64,000 nucleotides of DNA from Pseudobdellovibrionaceae bacterium (GCA_947449255.1 CANFQX010000013.1:1-64000), one strand, 5' to 3'. Shown: positions 15,590 to 24,691, counted from the first letter of the stretch. The notes: generated by a model from the sequence alone, not told the origin. Numbers and translations: made by a program.

Positions 15590-18270
15590 TCAGATAGATC
15601 CTGTTTGTAAAAGTCCGTGGCTTCTTCTGACTTACCAGAAGTTGCTGTGGGCTCAGTTCCTTCAACGAAAGCTTGACGCAGAATACTCTTTGTCGAAGCG
15701 TTTGCAATCTTACCAGACTCGCTGTCAATGTTTGCAAAGACAATACCTTCAGGAACAGGGAAAGTCATCTGCGGAAGTCCCTCATGGGCAGCTTTCATGT
15801 AGTCAATCCAAATTGGCAAGGCAGATCGTCCACCGACTTCACCCTTACCAAGGCTTTTTTCCTTATCAAAACCAACCCAAACGCCAGTTGCAATTTGTGG
15901 GCTGTATCCAATAAACCATGCGTCATAGTAATTGTTGGTTGTTCCTGTTTTTCCGGCAATTTCTCGACCCAGAGAGCGCGCTCTTGCCCCCGTGCCCTTT
16001 TTGTCTTCGATGACGCCTCTTAATAAAGATGTCATCACAAAAGCAGTCGTTGGTTTAATCAATTGTTCGGGATCTTCAAAAAACAAATTTTGTGCAAGAG
16101 CTGATTTTTTAGGCTCCTTTTTCTTGTACTCCTCAAGTTTCGCTGGGTCTTTTGCAATTTCTAGGTAGTCCTTGCGTTGATTTTCAAACTCATCATCATA
16201 AGTTTTCAGTTCTTTTTCGATACGTGCATCTAAGCTCACGGACTCGATGAGATTAGTTCCCATTTTGTCTTCAACTTTGTGAACTAACAAAGGGCGTGTT
16301 CGCTTTCCAAGTCGTCCCAGTTCAGAAAAGACTTTGGTCATTTCATACAAGGTCACAGAACTTGAGCCCAAAACCAAAGTAAAATCAGGATTCAATGGAC
16401 TGTAGATGCCCAAGCGGTGCGCGTATTCGGTTGCCCAGGCAACACCAACATCTTCAACGACCTTCACCGCAGGTATATTTAAAGATTGGGCTAAGGCATT
16501 TCGCACGATGATGTCGCCACCAAAACTTTTTGAATGATTAGCAGGCTTCCAAACTTTTGTGTCTTGTCCTTCGCTGTCATCGTCATTATTTCCGCCACCT
16601 TCCTGAAAAACAAGTGGGGCATCCATAATCGGGGTCGCAGGTGTAAATCCTTTATCCAAAGCTGAGGTATAGACAATCGACTTAAACGAAGAGCCCGTTT
16701 GTCGTGGGGCTTGAATCGCTCGATTAAATTCGCTTTTTGCAAAATTTGATCCGCCAACCATAGCAAGAACTTCTTGAGTTTCTTGATCGAAAGAAAGCAA
16801 GGCCCCTTCAGCAAGTGGTTCTTGATCTAATTCCAAGCCGATGTATTTGCTGAAATCAGGAAGATTTTGTGGCTCATTTTTTTTCTTTCCGCGCTGACTG
16901 ATTTGTCTTGCGGGTGCAAATTTTTCTTCCACGACACGAACTAAGATAATATCACCTCTTTTTAAGGCCTCCGAAGGTTTTCGAATTGTTGATAGATCAT
17001 ATCTTTTATCGCTGTCAGGCTTTCTTGCCCAAGTCATGCTATCAAAGTCAATCAGGCCATCAACATCGGGAAGTCGAACATAAACCAATCCATTTGTATC
17101 ATCGATATTAGTGACAAGCCCATGAACCGAATCAGAGATTTTAAGAAAGGGCGGCAATTGTGATGATGTCGCGCCATTTTTATTATCTTTCTTAGCTATG
17201 ATTTCAGCAAATTTGCCCTCCGGCAGTATAATTCGCTCGGGTGTAGAATCACTCACCAGTTTACTGCGAGTTTCTTTAAGGAAAGCTAAAACATCTTTTT
17301 CGCCTGCGATGTTTTTAATCGGGCCTCTGTAGCCCTGGCGCTTATCTAAATTTTTTAGACCAGTCATCACAGACTCTTGAGCAGCCAATTGCTTGGTCAG
17401 ATCAAGACTTGTGTAAATGCGCAGTCCTTTATCCAAAACCATGTCTTCGCCAAGTTTAGTGACCAGCAACTGTCGCACAGTTTCTAGATAAAAAGGGGCA
17501 TAGGTTTCAAAGTTTTCACGGACATAGACTTTAATAGGTTCTTTAATGGCACGGTCTGCTTGCTCTTTTGTGATAAAACCAACATCTGCCATGCGATGCA
17601 GAACATAAGTTTGCCGTTCCTTTGCACGCAGTGGATTTCGCACGGGGCTGTAACCACTTGGAGCTTGTGGTAAGCCCGCCAGGATGGCCATCTCTGGCAA
17701 AGTCAGTTTTGAAACTGTTTTTCTATAATAAGTTTGAGCGGCCTGTTCAATCCCATAAGCCCCTTGACCAAAATAGATCTGATTAAGATAGAGATATAAA
17801 ATATCTTGCTTGCTTAGATTCTTTTCCATCTCTAAGGCAAGCAGCATGTCGCGCACTTTTCTTGTCAAAGTTTTCTCTGAGGTCAGTAGAAGAGTTTTTG
17901 CCACCTGTTGAGTGATCGTAGATCCACCCTGTACAGATCGACCCGCTCTGATATTGGCTAGCGTTGCTCGCAAAATGGATTGAAGATTGATCCCGTTGTG
18001 TTGAAAAAATTGATCATCTTCGGCAGCTAAAAAGGCTTGAACCAATTCCTTCGGAATTTTTTCATAGGGGACCAGTGTGCGTCGCTCCCGAAAGAATTCA
18101 CCAATTTTTTTACCATTGCGGTCATAAACTTGACTCACTAAAAGTGGTTCATAGTCTTTGACTGTGATCAGTTTTGGAAGATTTGAAGAGACGGATCGAT
18201 AGACAAAATACAATCCCGCTAATCCAATTAAACTTAAGGCAAAAATGGCCAGTAGTACTTTTTTTAACAC
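15586..18270 (-). CDS. mrcA: Class A penicillin-binding protein 1A (bifunctional)
   Basis: It builds and cross-links periplasmic peptidoglycan. One N-terminal membrane helix is followed by a GT51 glycosyltransferase domain with catalytic Glu in AAEDDQFFQHNG (about residue 84) and GGSTITQQVAK. The transpeptidase domain carries SxxK (TGSSFKS, near 526), SxN (AQSLNIP) and KTGT (near 773). I start at the GTG at 18270 (894 residues), because AAAGGAG lies 9 bases upstream. An in-frame ATG at 18300 would add 10 residues but has no ribosome-binding site. The binding site is partly buried in a perfect hairpin (18274-18300). uvrA overlaps the stop codon. The insertion between the two domains (about residues 290-470) contains the usual OB-like region. 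Confidence 0.95.
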   Translation of the reverse strand: MLKKVLLAIFALSLIGLAGLYFVYRSVSSNLPKLITVKDYEPLLVSQVYDRNGKKIGEFFRERRTLVPYEKIPKELVQAFLAAEDDQFFQHNGINLQSILRATLANIRAGRSVQGGSTITQQVAKTLLLTSEKTLTRKVRDMLLALEMEKNLSKQDILYLYLNQIYFGQGAYGIEQAAQTYYRKTVSKLTLPEMAILAGLPQAPSGYSPVRNPLRAKERQTYVLHRMADVGFITKEQADRAIKEPIKVYVRENFETYAPFYLETVRQLLVTKLGEDMVLDKGLRIYTSLDLTKQLAAQESVMTGLKNLDKRQGYRGPIKNIAGEKDVLAFLKETRSKLVSDSTPERIILPEGKFAEIIAKKDNKNGATSSQLPPFLKISDSVHGLVTNIDDTNGLVYVRLPDVDGLIDFDSMTWARKPDSDKRYDLSTIRKPSEALKRGDIILVRVVEEKFAPARQISQRGKKKNEPQNLPDFSKYIGLELDQEPLAEGALLSFDQETQEVLAMVGGSNFAKSEFNRAIQAPRQTGSSFKSIVYTSALDKGFTPATPIMDAPLVFQEGGGNNDDDSEGQDTKVWKPANHSKSFGGDIIVRNALAQSLNIPAVKVVEDVGVAWATEYAHRLGIYSPLNPDFTLVLGSSSVTLYEMTKVFSELGRLGKRTRPLLVHKVEDKMGTNLIESVSLDARIEKELKTYDDEFENQRKDYLEIAKDPAKLEEYKKKEPKKSALAQNLFFEDPEQLIKPTTAFVMTSLLRGVIEDKKGTGARARSLGREIAGKTGTTNNYYDAWFIGYSPQIATGVWVGFDKEKSLGKGEVGGRSALPIWIDYMKAAHEGLPQMTFPVPEGIVFANIDSESGKIANASTKSILRQAFVEGTEPTATSGKSEEATDFYKQDLSE

Positions 18271-18273
18271 TTG

Positions 18274-18300
18274 ATGTGGCTCCTTTAACAAGAGCCACAT
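18274..18300 (-). promoter_or_regulatory. Hairpin overlapping the mrcA ribosome-binding site
   Basis: The minus-strand RNA reads ATGTGGCTC, a 9-base loop (TTGTTAAAG), then GAGCCACAT: a perfect 9-bp stem ending three bases before the GTG start codon. The Shine-Dalgarno AAAGGAG spans loop and 3' arm, so the closed hairpin would hide GAG. The 5' arm begins with an alternative in-frame ATG. No U-run follows, so this is not a terminator. A translational control role is an inference. Confidence 0.6.
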
Positions 18301-18350
18301 AGTATCAGTGTAGAATGGCGGGGTCTAGCGGTACTGGGCGGAGGGCTGGG

Positions 18351-19805
18351 TTATTCGACTCCGGAGTTTTTTTGAAAATCCTTGTACCTACTCTTATTCG
18401 AGGACTCTTTTCCGCTCTGGCATTTTTTAAAATCCGGATTATCCATGATGTCAAGAGCATCATTGACGCCTCCTGAGATATCAGAGGAAGCATCGGAAAC
18501 TGAATAATCAGCACTTCGGGACTTTGTGGGAGCTGGTCCTAGGGTGGTCAATTCATTGTTGAGTCTATTAAGCTTTTGATTCAAATTTTGATCTTTTGCT
18601 GCAATGGTCGTCATATTTGTTTGCATTTTTTGTTGAGCAGCCAACATCTTTGTTTGGCTGGTTTGCATGAGTTGGGTGACCTTGAGGGTTTCGTTGTCTT
18701 CCTCTGTCTTAGCGTCGGCTTGCATTTCAGCCAGCTGAGTAGATGCGGAACTTAGACTGTTGTTTAATTCCTCGATAAACTGTTGAGCATCCGTGACCGC
18801 TTTCTTGATTTGGTCCTGTTCTTGTTTTTTTGACTTATTTAAAGCATTTCTTTGCTGCAAAAAAGAGTCGATGCAATCGTTATAAGTAGCTATAAGGTCT
18901 GCTTTTTTCTTTTTTGCCTCACCGATATAGTTTGAACTCTGGCTTGATCCAATTGCTTCATAGGCTTTTTTTGCATCCATGACTGCTTTCATACAGGCTC
19001 GTTTTCCTGATGCATCCGTCATGGAGATCAGTCTAAGTGCGTGATCCTGTTGAGATTGAATCAATTGGCCCTGCAGACCAAGAACCTCCGTGCCTTTTTT
19101 TCTGAGTTCTTCTTTCATTTGATTTTGTTGGTTCTGAAAATCAGCCAATTGCTTGCGTTTTCTGTCTTTGATATCCAATTTTGCTTTTGCGAGTTCTTCT
19201 TGGGCTTTTTTTAGTGCATCCTGGATGTCTTGTATTTCCTTATTAAAATCATCCTGAACTGTCGCCCTTTCATCATTCAGCTTTGCAAGATCTTCTTTGG
19301 CGCTCTCGATATCATCTGTTAAATTTTTTCTTTCAGTAAAATAGTCTTGTCCACTGATCTGGGGACAGCTTGTGTTCAATCCTGAGCCTCCCATGGAGCC
19401 TGCTAGTCCACCCATTGCGCCCGTTAATGATTGAATAACTGGATTGCCAGCCATTTGGCTAAGCAAGCCAGATGCGGAGCTGAAGGTGTCCTCTCCAGCG
19501 GTTTTTCCACATTCAACGGCTGCCTTAAAACAAGAATCACTTCCCCCGGCGCCAGCTCTTCTGCAGGCATCACTGATTTGTTTGTTAGCTTCCTTCAAGT
19601 CTGTACGCATTTGCTGGCAATCGGATTTTGTTTGGGCATCTGTTGACGCTTTATCAGCTTTTTCGTCTCGTGCTTTTTGATAAGCTTCCGAGACTTCCCC
19701 AAACGCCTTCTCAGCAATCCCCATCCCCCCCAACACAAAAACAATAACAACCTTGCCCAATAAATTAACAGCTGTCGTTTTTTTAGTGTGTATAATGGAT
19801 TTCAT
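18351..19805 (-). CDS. Secreted coiled-coil protein of unknown function
   Basis: A 484-residue exported protein. The frame is open from 19871, but the ATG at 19805 follows AGGGGGT by 7 bases and gives a basic start (MKSIIHTKKTT) and a hydrophobic signal segment (VVIVFVLGGMGIAEKAFG), so I use it. The mature N-terminus has several cysteines (SDCQQM, SDACRRAG, SDSCFKAAVECG, NTSCPQ) and a Gly/Ala/Met stretch. Residues of about 150-400 form long charged heptad-rich coiled coils (TDDIESAKEDLAKLNDE, LKKAQEELAKAKLDIKDRKRKQL, TQLMQTSQTKMLAAQQKMQTNM). The composition (exported, Cys pairs, Gly patches) recalls the 481-3276 proteins, but I see no alignable segment. Only about 80 bp separate its stop from the mrcA start, so the two may be co-transcribed. 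No enzymatic motif is seen. Confidence 0.75.
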   Translation of the reverse strand: MKSIIHTKKTTAVNLLGKVVIVFVLGGMGIAEKAFGEVSEAYQKARDEKADKASTDAQTKSDCQQMRTDLKEANKQISDACRRAGAGGSDSCFKAAVECGKTAGEDTFSSASGLLSQMAGNPVIQSLTGAMGGLAGSMGGSGLNTSCPQISGQDYFTERKNLTDDIESAKEDLAKLNDERATVQDDFNKEIQDIQDALKKAQEELAKAKLDIKDRKRKQLADFQNQQNQMKEELRKKGTEVLGLQGQLIQSQQDHALRLISMTDASGKRACMKAVMDAKKAYEAIGSSQSSNYIGEAKKKKADLIATYNDCIDSFLQQRNALNKSKKQEQDQIKKAVTDAQQFIEELNNSLSSASTQLAEMQADAKTEEDNETLKVTQLMQTSQTKMLAAQQKMQTNMTTIAAKDQNLNQKLNRLNNELTTLGPAPTKSRSADYSVSDASSDISGGVNDALDIMDNPDFKKCQSGKESSNKSRYKDFQKNSGVE

Positions 19806-20054
19806 TTGAATTACCCCCTGGTAGTCATTGATGCTGCAATAGCAGTACCAATTATCGGCAACTTTGGACAAAAAGTTTACGTTTCAAATTGAGTCAAAAT
19901 TTTTTCAAAGTAAAAATTTTTAGAGCTCTCAAAAGTGGGCATTTTCTCTGAAAAACTAGACCAAGGTCTAATAAAAAACATCGCATGACCTAAGCTAAAA
20001 ATTGGTGAAATAATATCGATATCTTGATAGATTTTTTTTCTGAGGATTGTTGGA

Positions 20055-20309
20055 ATGCAAAAAGGTTTTAATTCAGATATTACAGTACGGGGCCAAAAAT
20101 ATCATGTTCAAACTGAGGATTGGGGATTGCAGAATCCTTTCCTGGTCAGTCGAATTTTTTGTAATGGTGCTGTGCTAAAAACCATCAAGATCCCTCATGA
20201 TAAGGTGCTAAGCTTGGGCTCAACCCAAAAAGAGGACGCCATCAAGAACGCCCTTCATCGGCAACACTCGTCAATCATTGATACTTTGATGACTGGGGCG
20301 ATGCCTTAG
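20055..20309 (+). CDS. Small protein, unknown function (84 aa)
   Basis: The 84-residue product has no signal peptide or membrane helix. The sequence FNSDITVRGQKYHVQTEDWG, followed by NPFLVSRIFCNGAVL, looks like a compact beta-rich domain, and the pattern of a small cytoplasmic protein with TEDWG and an NG turn seems familiar from deltaproteobacterial genomes, though I cannot name a family. TGAGGA sits 8 bases before the ATG. It stands alone: the minus-strand coiled-coil gene begins 249 bp to the left and ftsE 243 bp to the right. The left gap holds a short inverted repeat, TAGACCAAGGTCTA, and AT-rich promoter-like DNA. Confidence 0.65.
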   Translation: MQKGFNSDITVRGQKYHVQTEDWGLQNPFLVSRIFCNGAVLKTIKIPHDKVLSLGSTQKEDAIKNALHRQHSSIIDTLMTGAMP

Positions 20310-20345
20310 ACCATCGCGAAATGAAATAAGTGCGGATTTTAATTG

Positions 20346-20411
20346 GTGTGAAAGTTTGGTAAAACAGGAACTTTCACACTGTGAAAGTGGGCGAATTGGA
20401 CTACTTTCACA
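20346..20411 (+). promoter_or_regulatory. Array of four alternating TGTGAAAGT/ACTTTCACA elements before ftsE
   Basis: Four copies alternate in orientation: GTGTGAAAGTT (20346-20356), AACTTTCACAC (20369-20379), TGTGAAAGT (20380-20388) and ACTTTCACA (20403-20411). Copies 1 and 2 form an 11-bp perfect inverted repeat. Copies 2 and 3 form an uninterrupted palindrome, CTTTCACACTGTGAAAG. Copies 3 and 4 form a 9-bp stem. In RNA these pairings are mutually exclusive, as in attenuators; in DNA they make clustered operators. The array ends 141 bp before the ftsE start. Either reading makes it a candidate control region of the cell-division operon. Confidence 0.6.
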
Positions 20412-20552
20412 GATAAATATTATTTTAAATGTCTCTGCGAGCACCAAAGTCCAGTCACCCAAAAGACCTAAAATAATAATTCTTTCATTCAAATTGAAAA
20501 CCTCGACCGATGGAGAGTGTTCAAGCACAAATATCTTTCATAAGATCTAGAG

Positions 20553-21215
20553 ATGATTGAATTTTCTCACGTCTATAAAACATACAGTGGCCCCGTTCAT
20601 GCCTTAAAAAATATTGATCTAAAAATTGGCAAGGGCGAGTTCGTTTTTTTAACCGGTCCCAGTGGTGCTGGTAAAACGACGCTGTTTAAAATGATTTCAG
20701 CTTTTGATTCCGTCACCTCGGGAAATGTGAATGTCGCGGGTTTTAATTTGTCAGAAATCAATCATCGAGAGATTCCAATTCTGCGCAGAAAAATCGGTGT
20801 TGTATTTCAAGACTTCAAACTATTGAGAGACAAAACACTTTTTGAAAATGTAGCCCTTCCTCTGCAAGTCAGAGGTGACAAAAATGTTTTTGTACAAAGA
20901 AGGGTTCATGAGGTTCTTGAAAAAGTAGGCCTGGCCCATCGCCATGATCAGTACCCCGAATTTATTTCCGGCGGGGAACAGCAGCGAACTGCCATTGCGC
21001 GAGCCATCGTTCATCAACCCGGGGTTCTGATTGCCGATGAGCCCACTGGAAATTTAGATCCTCGCATGAGTGAAGAAATTATGGATTTGCTTGAGGCTGT
21101 CTGTGCCCAGGGAACAACTGTCTTCGTCGCCAGCCATGACTTGGAAATGGTGAAACGTCGCAAGAAACGCACACTTGAATTGAAGGATGGAATGATTGTA
21201 GGGGATTTAAAATGA
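20553..21215 (+). CDS. ftsE: Cell-division ATP-binding protein FtsE
   Basis: FtsE is the ATPase of the FtsEX complex, which transmits cytoplasmic ATP hydrolysis to periplasmic peptidoglycan hydrolase activators. The 220-residue protein has standard length and motifs: Walker A GPSGAGKTT (about 35-43), Q-loop VFQDFKLL, signature ISGGEQQRTAIARA, Walker B VLIADEPTGNLD and the H-loop ASHDLEM. It opens the operon ftsE-ftsX-envC-ctpA, and its stop overlaps the ftsX start by 4 bases (ATGA). Confidence 0.96.
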   Translation: MIEFSHVYKTYSGPVHALKNIDLKIGKGEFVFLTGPSGAGKTTLFKMISAFDSVTSGNVNVAGFNLSEINHREIPILRRKIGVVFQDFKLLRDKTLFENVALPLQVRGDKNVFVQRRVHEVLEKVGLAHRHDQYPEFISGGEQQRTAIARAIVHQPGVLIADEPTGNLDPRMSEEIMDLLEAVCAQGTTVFVASHDLEMVKRRKKRTLELKDGMIVGDLK

Positions 21216-22111
21216 AGCCCAAAAAGAACTTCATTTTACGATTGTCTACGCTGGTCGTCCTCACGGCCTGTTTTGGAGCGATCATTGCCTCTTTACTTTT
21301 GGCTCAAAACTTCAAAAATCTTTTAACGATGTGGGGCGATGACGTGCAGATGACAGTTTATCTGTCGTCAGAAATCAAAGAAAGTGATCTTGCTGAGCTT
21401 GAGGAATTTCTAAAACAGACAGGCCAAGTTGGTTTGATCACGCGCATTTCAAAAGAAAAAGCCTTTAATGATTTTAAGTCCCAATTGGCGAGCTACGCTC
21501 CTGACCTTGGCCAGGATGAAGAACTTTTAAAATTAATCCCGGCAAGCCTTCAAGTCCGCCTTGCCTCTGGCATTGCGCCTCAAGATCAGATGCGAACCCT
21601 GAACGAATTGGCGGCGAAATTAAAAAACAAAGAGGGCATAGAGGACATCAGCTATGGCCAGGACTGGATTGAAAAATACGGTGCCATCGTCACTGCTGTC
21701 GAACGCAGTATAGAGGCCTTGGTTTGCATTATTCTAGCTGCCGCTTTGCTTGTCATGTCCAATGCCATTCGCGCTTCTGTTCAGCTGCGAAGAGATGAAA
21801 TCTCGGTCCTTGAAATGATTGGTGCGACTTATGCCTATATCCGTAAACCCTTTCTGAAAGAGGGAGCGGTTTTGGGAGGAGCCTCTGTATCAATGGCCAT
21901 GGTGTTTTGCTATTTGGCCTTTGTGGCAACTAAAAATCTTTTGGTCACAAAACTGAGTTTTCTTCAGCTAGGTCATTACCTGACCTTTATTAGCCCACTC
22001 ATGGTCTTGTTGTTGATCCTAGGTGGAGCCGGCCTGGGTGCTCTTGGATCCTATCTGTGTGTTCGAAAAATCAATGATGGTTGGTCGTCTCGAAGTAAGT
22101 CAGAGGCCTGA
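21212..22111 (+). CDS. ftsX: Cell-division permease FtsX
   Basis: The membrane partner of FtsE. The 299-residue product has the FtsX topology: a first helix near residues 12-30, a periplasmic domain of about 120 residues that contacts the hydrolase activator (VYLSSEIKESDLAELEEFL, ISYGQDWIEKYG), then three C-terminal helices (LVCIILAAALLVMSNAI, SMAMVFCYLAFVA, FISPLMVLLLILGGAG). The signature RRDEISVLEMIGAT follows the second helix. It starts inside the ftsE stop and is followed one base after its own stop by the TTG start of the EnvC-like gene. Confidence 0.94.
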   Translation: MKPKKNFILRLSTLVVLTACFGAIIASLLLAQNFKNLLTMWGDDVQMTVYLSSEIKESDLAELEEFLKQTGQVGLITRISKEKAFNDFKSQLASYAPDLGQDEELLKLIPASLQVRLASGIAPQDQMRTLNELAAKLKNKEGIEDISYGQDWIEKYGAIVTAVERSIEALVCIILAAALLVMSNAIRASVQLRRDEISVLEMIGATYAYIRKPFLKEGAVLGGASVSMAMVFCYLAFVATKNLLVTKLSFLQLGHYLTFISPLMVLLLILGGAGLGALGSYLCVRKINDGWSSRSKSEA

Positions 22112-22112
22112 T

Positions 22113-23237
22113 TTGAAGAAGGATTATGCTAAACAGCTGTTTGCCTTTTTATTTTGTTTCAATCTTCTGCCTGGAATCGTGCAGGCTTCAAAGCCAGCTC
22201 AAGTTGAAGCGATGGCTTTAGCTAAAAAAATTGAAATCAGCAGAAAAAATATTCAAGCCGGCGAATTGAAGCAAAGAAAAGTCCTATCCAGTCTATTTAG
22301 CATCAACAAACGAATTAAAAAGTCAGTGACTGATCGGGGAGCATTTTCTCAGCAGAGGGCCGTCACTGAATACACCATCAATAGTATTTCTAAAAAGGCA
22401 AGTGAACTTGCAACCAAAACAAAATCCCAGAAGTCTTTATTGGCTGTAAGGCTTAAAGCCATTTACAAATTGGGAAGCCCTTCTATTGCACGATATGTCT
22501 TTGCTGCTGAAAATTCCTATGTGCTAGATCGCAATTTGAAAATCCTGGGTATTATTGCGGAACGAGACCTAGAACTGATTAAAAACTATTCTTATGATCT
22601 TAAGGATTTGCAATCCAAGAAAAGAGCCTTGGCAGTCAGACTTGAAAGTTTGAAAATCATAGAGGCCAAAATATTCAAGCAGGAATCCATGTTGAAAGGC
22701 CAACAAGTTCTTAAAGCAAAGCTTCTTGAGGGAATTAGGAAAAACAAAATGTTTGCTATGACCGAGATCAAAGGATTGCGTGAAAAGTCGCTCAAAGCTC
22801 CGATTGAGGATGCTGGAGTTTTCGATTTACTTTTTAAGCCCTCATTTTCGGATCAAAAAGGCCATTTACCTCAGCCCATTGAGGGGCTGGTCACCAGAAG
22901 ATTTGGACTGATAAAAGGTAAGGATCATCCCTACACTATTTCAAATAGGGGGATTGTGATTTCTGCAGGTGAAAATCAAACAGTTAAATCTGTTTTCGAA
23001 GGCAAAGTCTCTTACGTGGGTGAAATTCCCGGCCTGGGGAAGACTTTGATCCTTGATCACGGGGATCACTACTATACGGTTTATGGGAACACTCAGGCTG
23101 TTCAAGTGGTGGTCGGCGACGAGGTCAAACAAAGCCAAGTCATTGCCTCGGCTGGCGACAATAAATCAGAACTTTATTTTGAAATTAGACATTTCTCAGA
23201 ACCCTATGACCCTCAGTTGTGGATGAAAGGATTTTAG
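22113..23237 (+). CDS. envC: EnvC-like murein hydrolase activator with degenerate LytM domain
   Basis: A 374-residue periplasmic activator. The frame is open from 22023 inside ftsX, but the TTG at 22113 follows AGAGG by 6 bases and yields a textbook signal peptide (KKDYAKQLFAFLFCFNLLPG...QAS), so I choose it. Residues of about 30-240 are coiled coil, the part that contacts FtsX in EnvC. The C-terminal 110 residues are a LytM/M23 fold (GKVSYVGEIPGLGKTLILDHG). The zinc ligands are lost: the HxxxD region reads NRGIVIS, the HxH site ends in YGN and the last site reads LYFEIRH. That fits an activator of amidases, not an enzyme. Which amidase it activates is not visible here. Confidence 0.85.
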   Translation: MKKDYAKQLFAFLFCFNLLPGIVQASKPAQVEAMALAKKIEISRKNIQAGELKQRKVLSSLFSINKRIKKSVTDRGAFSQQRAVTEYTINSISKKASELATKTKSQKSLLAVRLKAIYKLGSPSIARYVFAAENSYVLDRNLKILGIIAERDLELIKNYSYDLKDLQSKKRALAVRLESLKIIEAKIFKQESMLKGQQVLKAKLLEGIRKNKMFAMTEIKGLREKSLKAPIEDAGVFDLLFKPSFSDQKGHLPQPIEGLVTRRFGLIKGKDHPYTISNRGIVISAGENQTVKSVFEGKVSYVGEIPGLGKTLILDHGDHYYTVYGNTQAVQVVVGDEVKQSQVIASAGDNKSELYFEIRHFSEPYDPQLWMKGF

Positions 23238-23241
23238 AATC

Positions 23242-24621
23242 ATGGAATCATTGAAACGTTATTGGAAGGCTTACACCCTGGGTCTGTTGCTGATCCTGAC
23301 TATTTTTTTAATGGCTGAATTAAGAATTCATGTGCCAGCATTTGCTCAAGAAAGATATGCAGATTTGCAAAACTTTTCCAAGGTTTTAAATTTGATTCAG
23401 CAATACTATGTTGAGGAAGTAGACACAAAAAAACTAATTTACGGTGCGATCAAAGGGATGTTGCACGAACTAGATCCTCACACAAATTTTATGGCGCCAG
23501 AGCTCTTTAAAGATTTCGAAACTGAAACAAGCGGAGAATTTGGCGGACTGGGGATTGAGATTTCATTGAAAAATGGGGTTTTGACAATTATTTCGCCGAT
23601 TGAGGATGCTCCAGCTTGGGAAGCCGGCATTAAAGCCGGAGATAAAGTGGTGGCCATCGATGGAAATAGCACTAGGGGATTGAGCCTTGTCGAAGCATCG
23701 CAATTTATGCGCGGGAAAAAAGGCAGTAAAGTGATCCTGCGAGTGGCAAGAGAGGGTGAAGACAAATTAAAAGACATCACCGTCACTAGAGGCAGTGTAA
23801 AAATTAAATCTGTTAAATACACGAACATGGGCGAGGGTTATGCCTATGTGAAGGTCACGAGCTTCATTGAAAATACGTCTAAAGATCTAGAGAAAATCCT
23901 AGAAAATCACGTCAGTAAAAACAATGGAAAAATGTCTGGTCTGTTAATGGACTTACGCAGAAATCCAGGTGGTCTGTTAGATCAAGCTATCAAGGTCAGC
24001 GATATGTTTTTAAAAGAGGGAACAATAGTCAGCACCCGGGGCCGCACTCAAGCTGAAAAAGAAGTGGCTGTAGCAACTAAAAAGGGAAAATACACGGATG
24101 TTCCCGTTGTGATTTTAGTCAACGAGTACACCGCCAGTGCAAGTGAAATTGTGTCAGGTGCCTTGCAGGATAACAAGCGAGCTCTCATTGTCGGTGAAAG
24201 GACCTTTGGAAAGGGCTCCGTCCAATCTGTCATAAAACTGGGTGATGGCAGTGGATTAAAGCTAACAGTTGCTAGATACTACACACCAAGTGGTGTTTCA
24301 ATTCAGGCAGAAGGAATTCATCCTGATATTAATATTGAAGATGTTGACCTTGAGACCTTTGGGAAATCCATCGTCAAAAGTCAAACGACTAGAGAGGGAG
24401 ACATTGCAGGCCATTTAAAAGGGGACAAGGAAAAAGCTCAGGAAAAGCTCGACATTAAAAAGGATGATAGCGAGGGAGCTCTAAACTGGTGGAAAGAAAT
24501 TGGTTCAAAAAAAGACGACAAACTTTCTCCCAAAGACAAACTTTTAAAATCGGATTTTCAGGCGTATCAGGCCTTTAATTATTTAAAAGCTTGGAATACG
24601 ATGAAAAATTTGACGCGCTAG
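23242..24621 (+). CDS. ctpA: C-terminal processing peptidase CtpA (S41 family)
   Basis: A periplasmic serine protease of the CtpA/Prc family that trims proteins at their C-termini, often cell-wall hydrolases. The 459-residue product has an N-terminal membrane anchor or signal (about residues 10-26), the DPHTNFM motif, a PDZ domain (residues 100-180, GLGIEISLKNGVLTI) and the catalytic core. The nucleophile lies in YTASASEIVSGAL, with the general base Lys in GKGSVQ about 25 residues later. A charged lysine-rich tail (about 390-440) precedes the conserved FQAYQAFNYLKAW end. It begins 4 bases after the envC-like stop, so it is part of the ftsEX operon. Confidence 0.94.
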   Translation: MESLKRYWKAYTLGLLLILTIFLMAELRIHVPAFAQERYADLQNFSKVLNLIQQYYVEEVDTKKLIYGAIKGMLHELDPHTNFMAPELFKDFETETSGEFGGLGIEISLKNGVLTIISPIEDAPAWEAGIKAGDKVVAIDGNSTRGLSLVEASQFMRGKKGSKVILRVAREGEDKLKDITVTRGSVKIKSVKYTNMGEGYAYVKVTSFIENTSKDLEKILENHVSKNNGKMSGLLMDLRRNPGGLLDQAIKVSDMFLKEGTIVSTRGRTQAEKEVAVATKKGKYTDVPVVILVNEYTASASEIVSGALQDNKRALIVGERTFGKGSVQSVIKLGDGSGLKLTVARYYTPSGVSIQAEGIHPDINIEDVDLETFGKSIVKSQTTREGDIAGHLKGDKEKAQEKLDIKKDDSEGALNWWKEIGSKKDDKLSPKDKLLKSDFQAYQAFNYLKAWNTMKNLTR

Positions 24622-24691
24622 TTATTGCTACTTGGGGTGTTGGTCTTTAGTCTTTCAATCTCAATTGCTGAGTAGCTAAGGAATGCATTTT

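Noticed and set aside
20356-20550. 64-codon frame across the ACTTTCACA array
   Set aside because: No ribosome-binding site, lies over the inverted repeats, and has no protein-like features.
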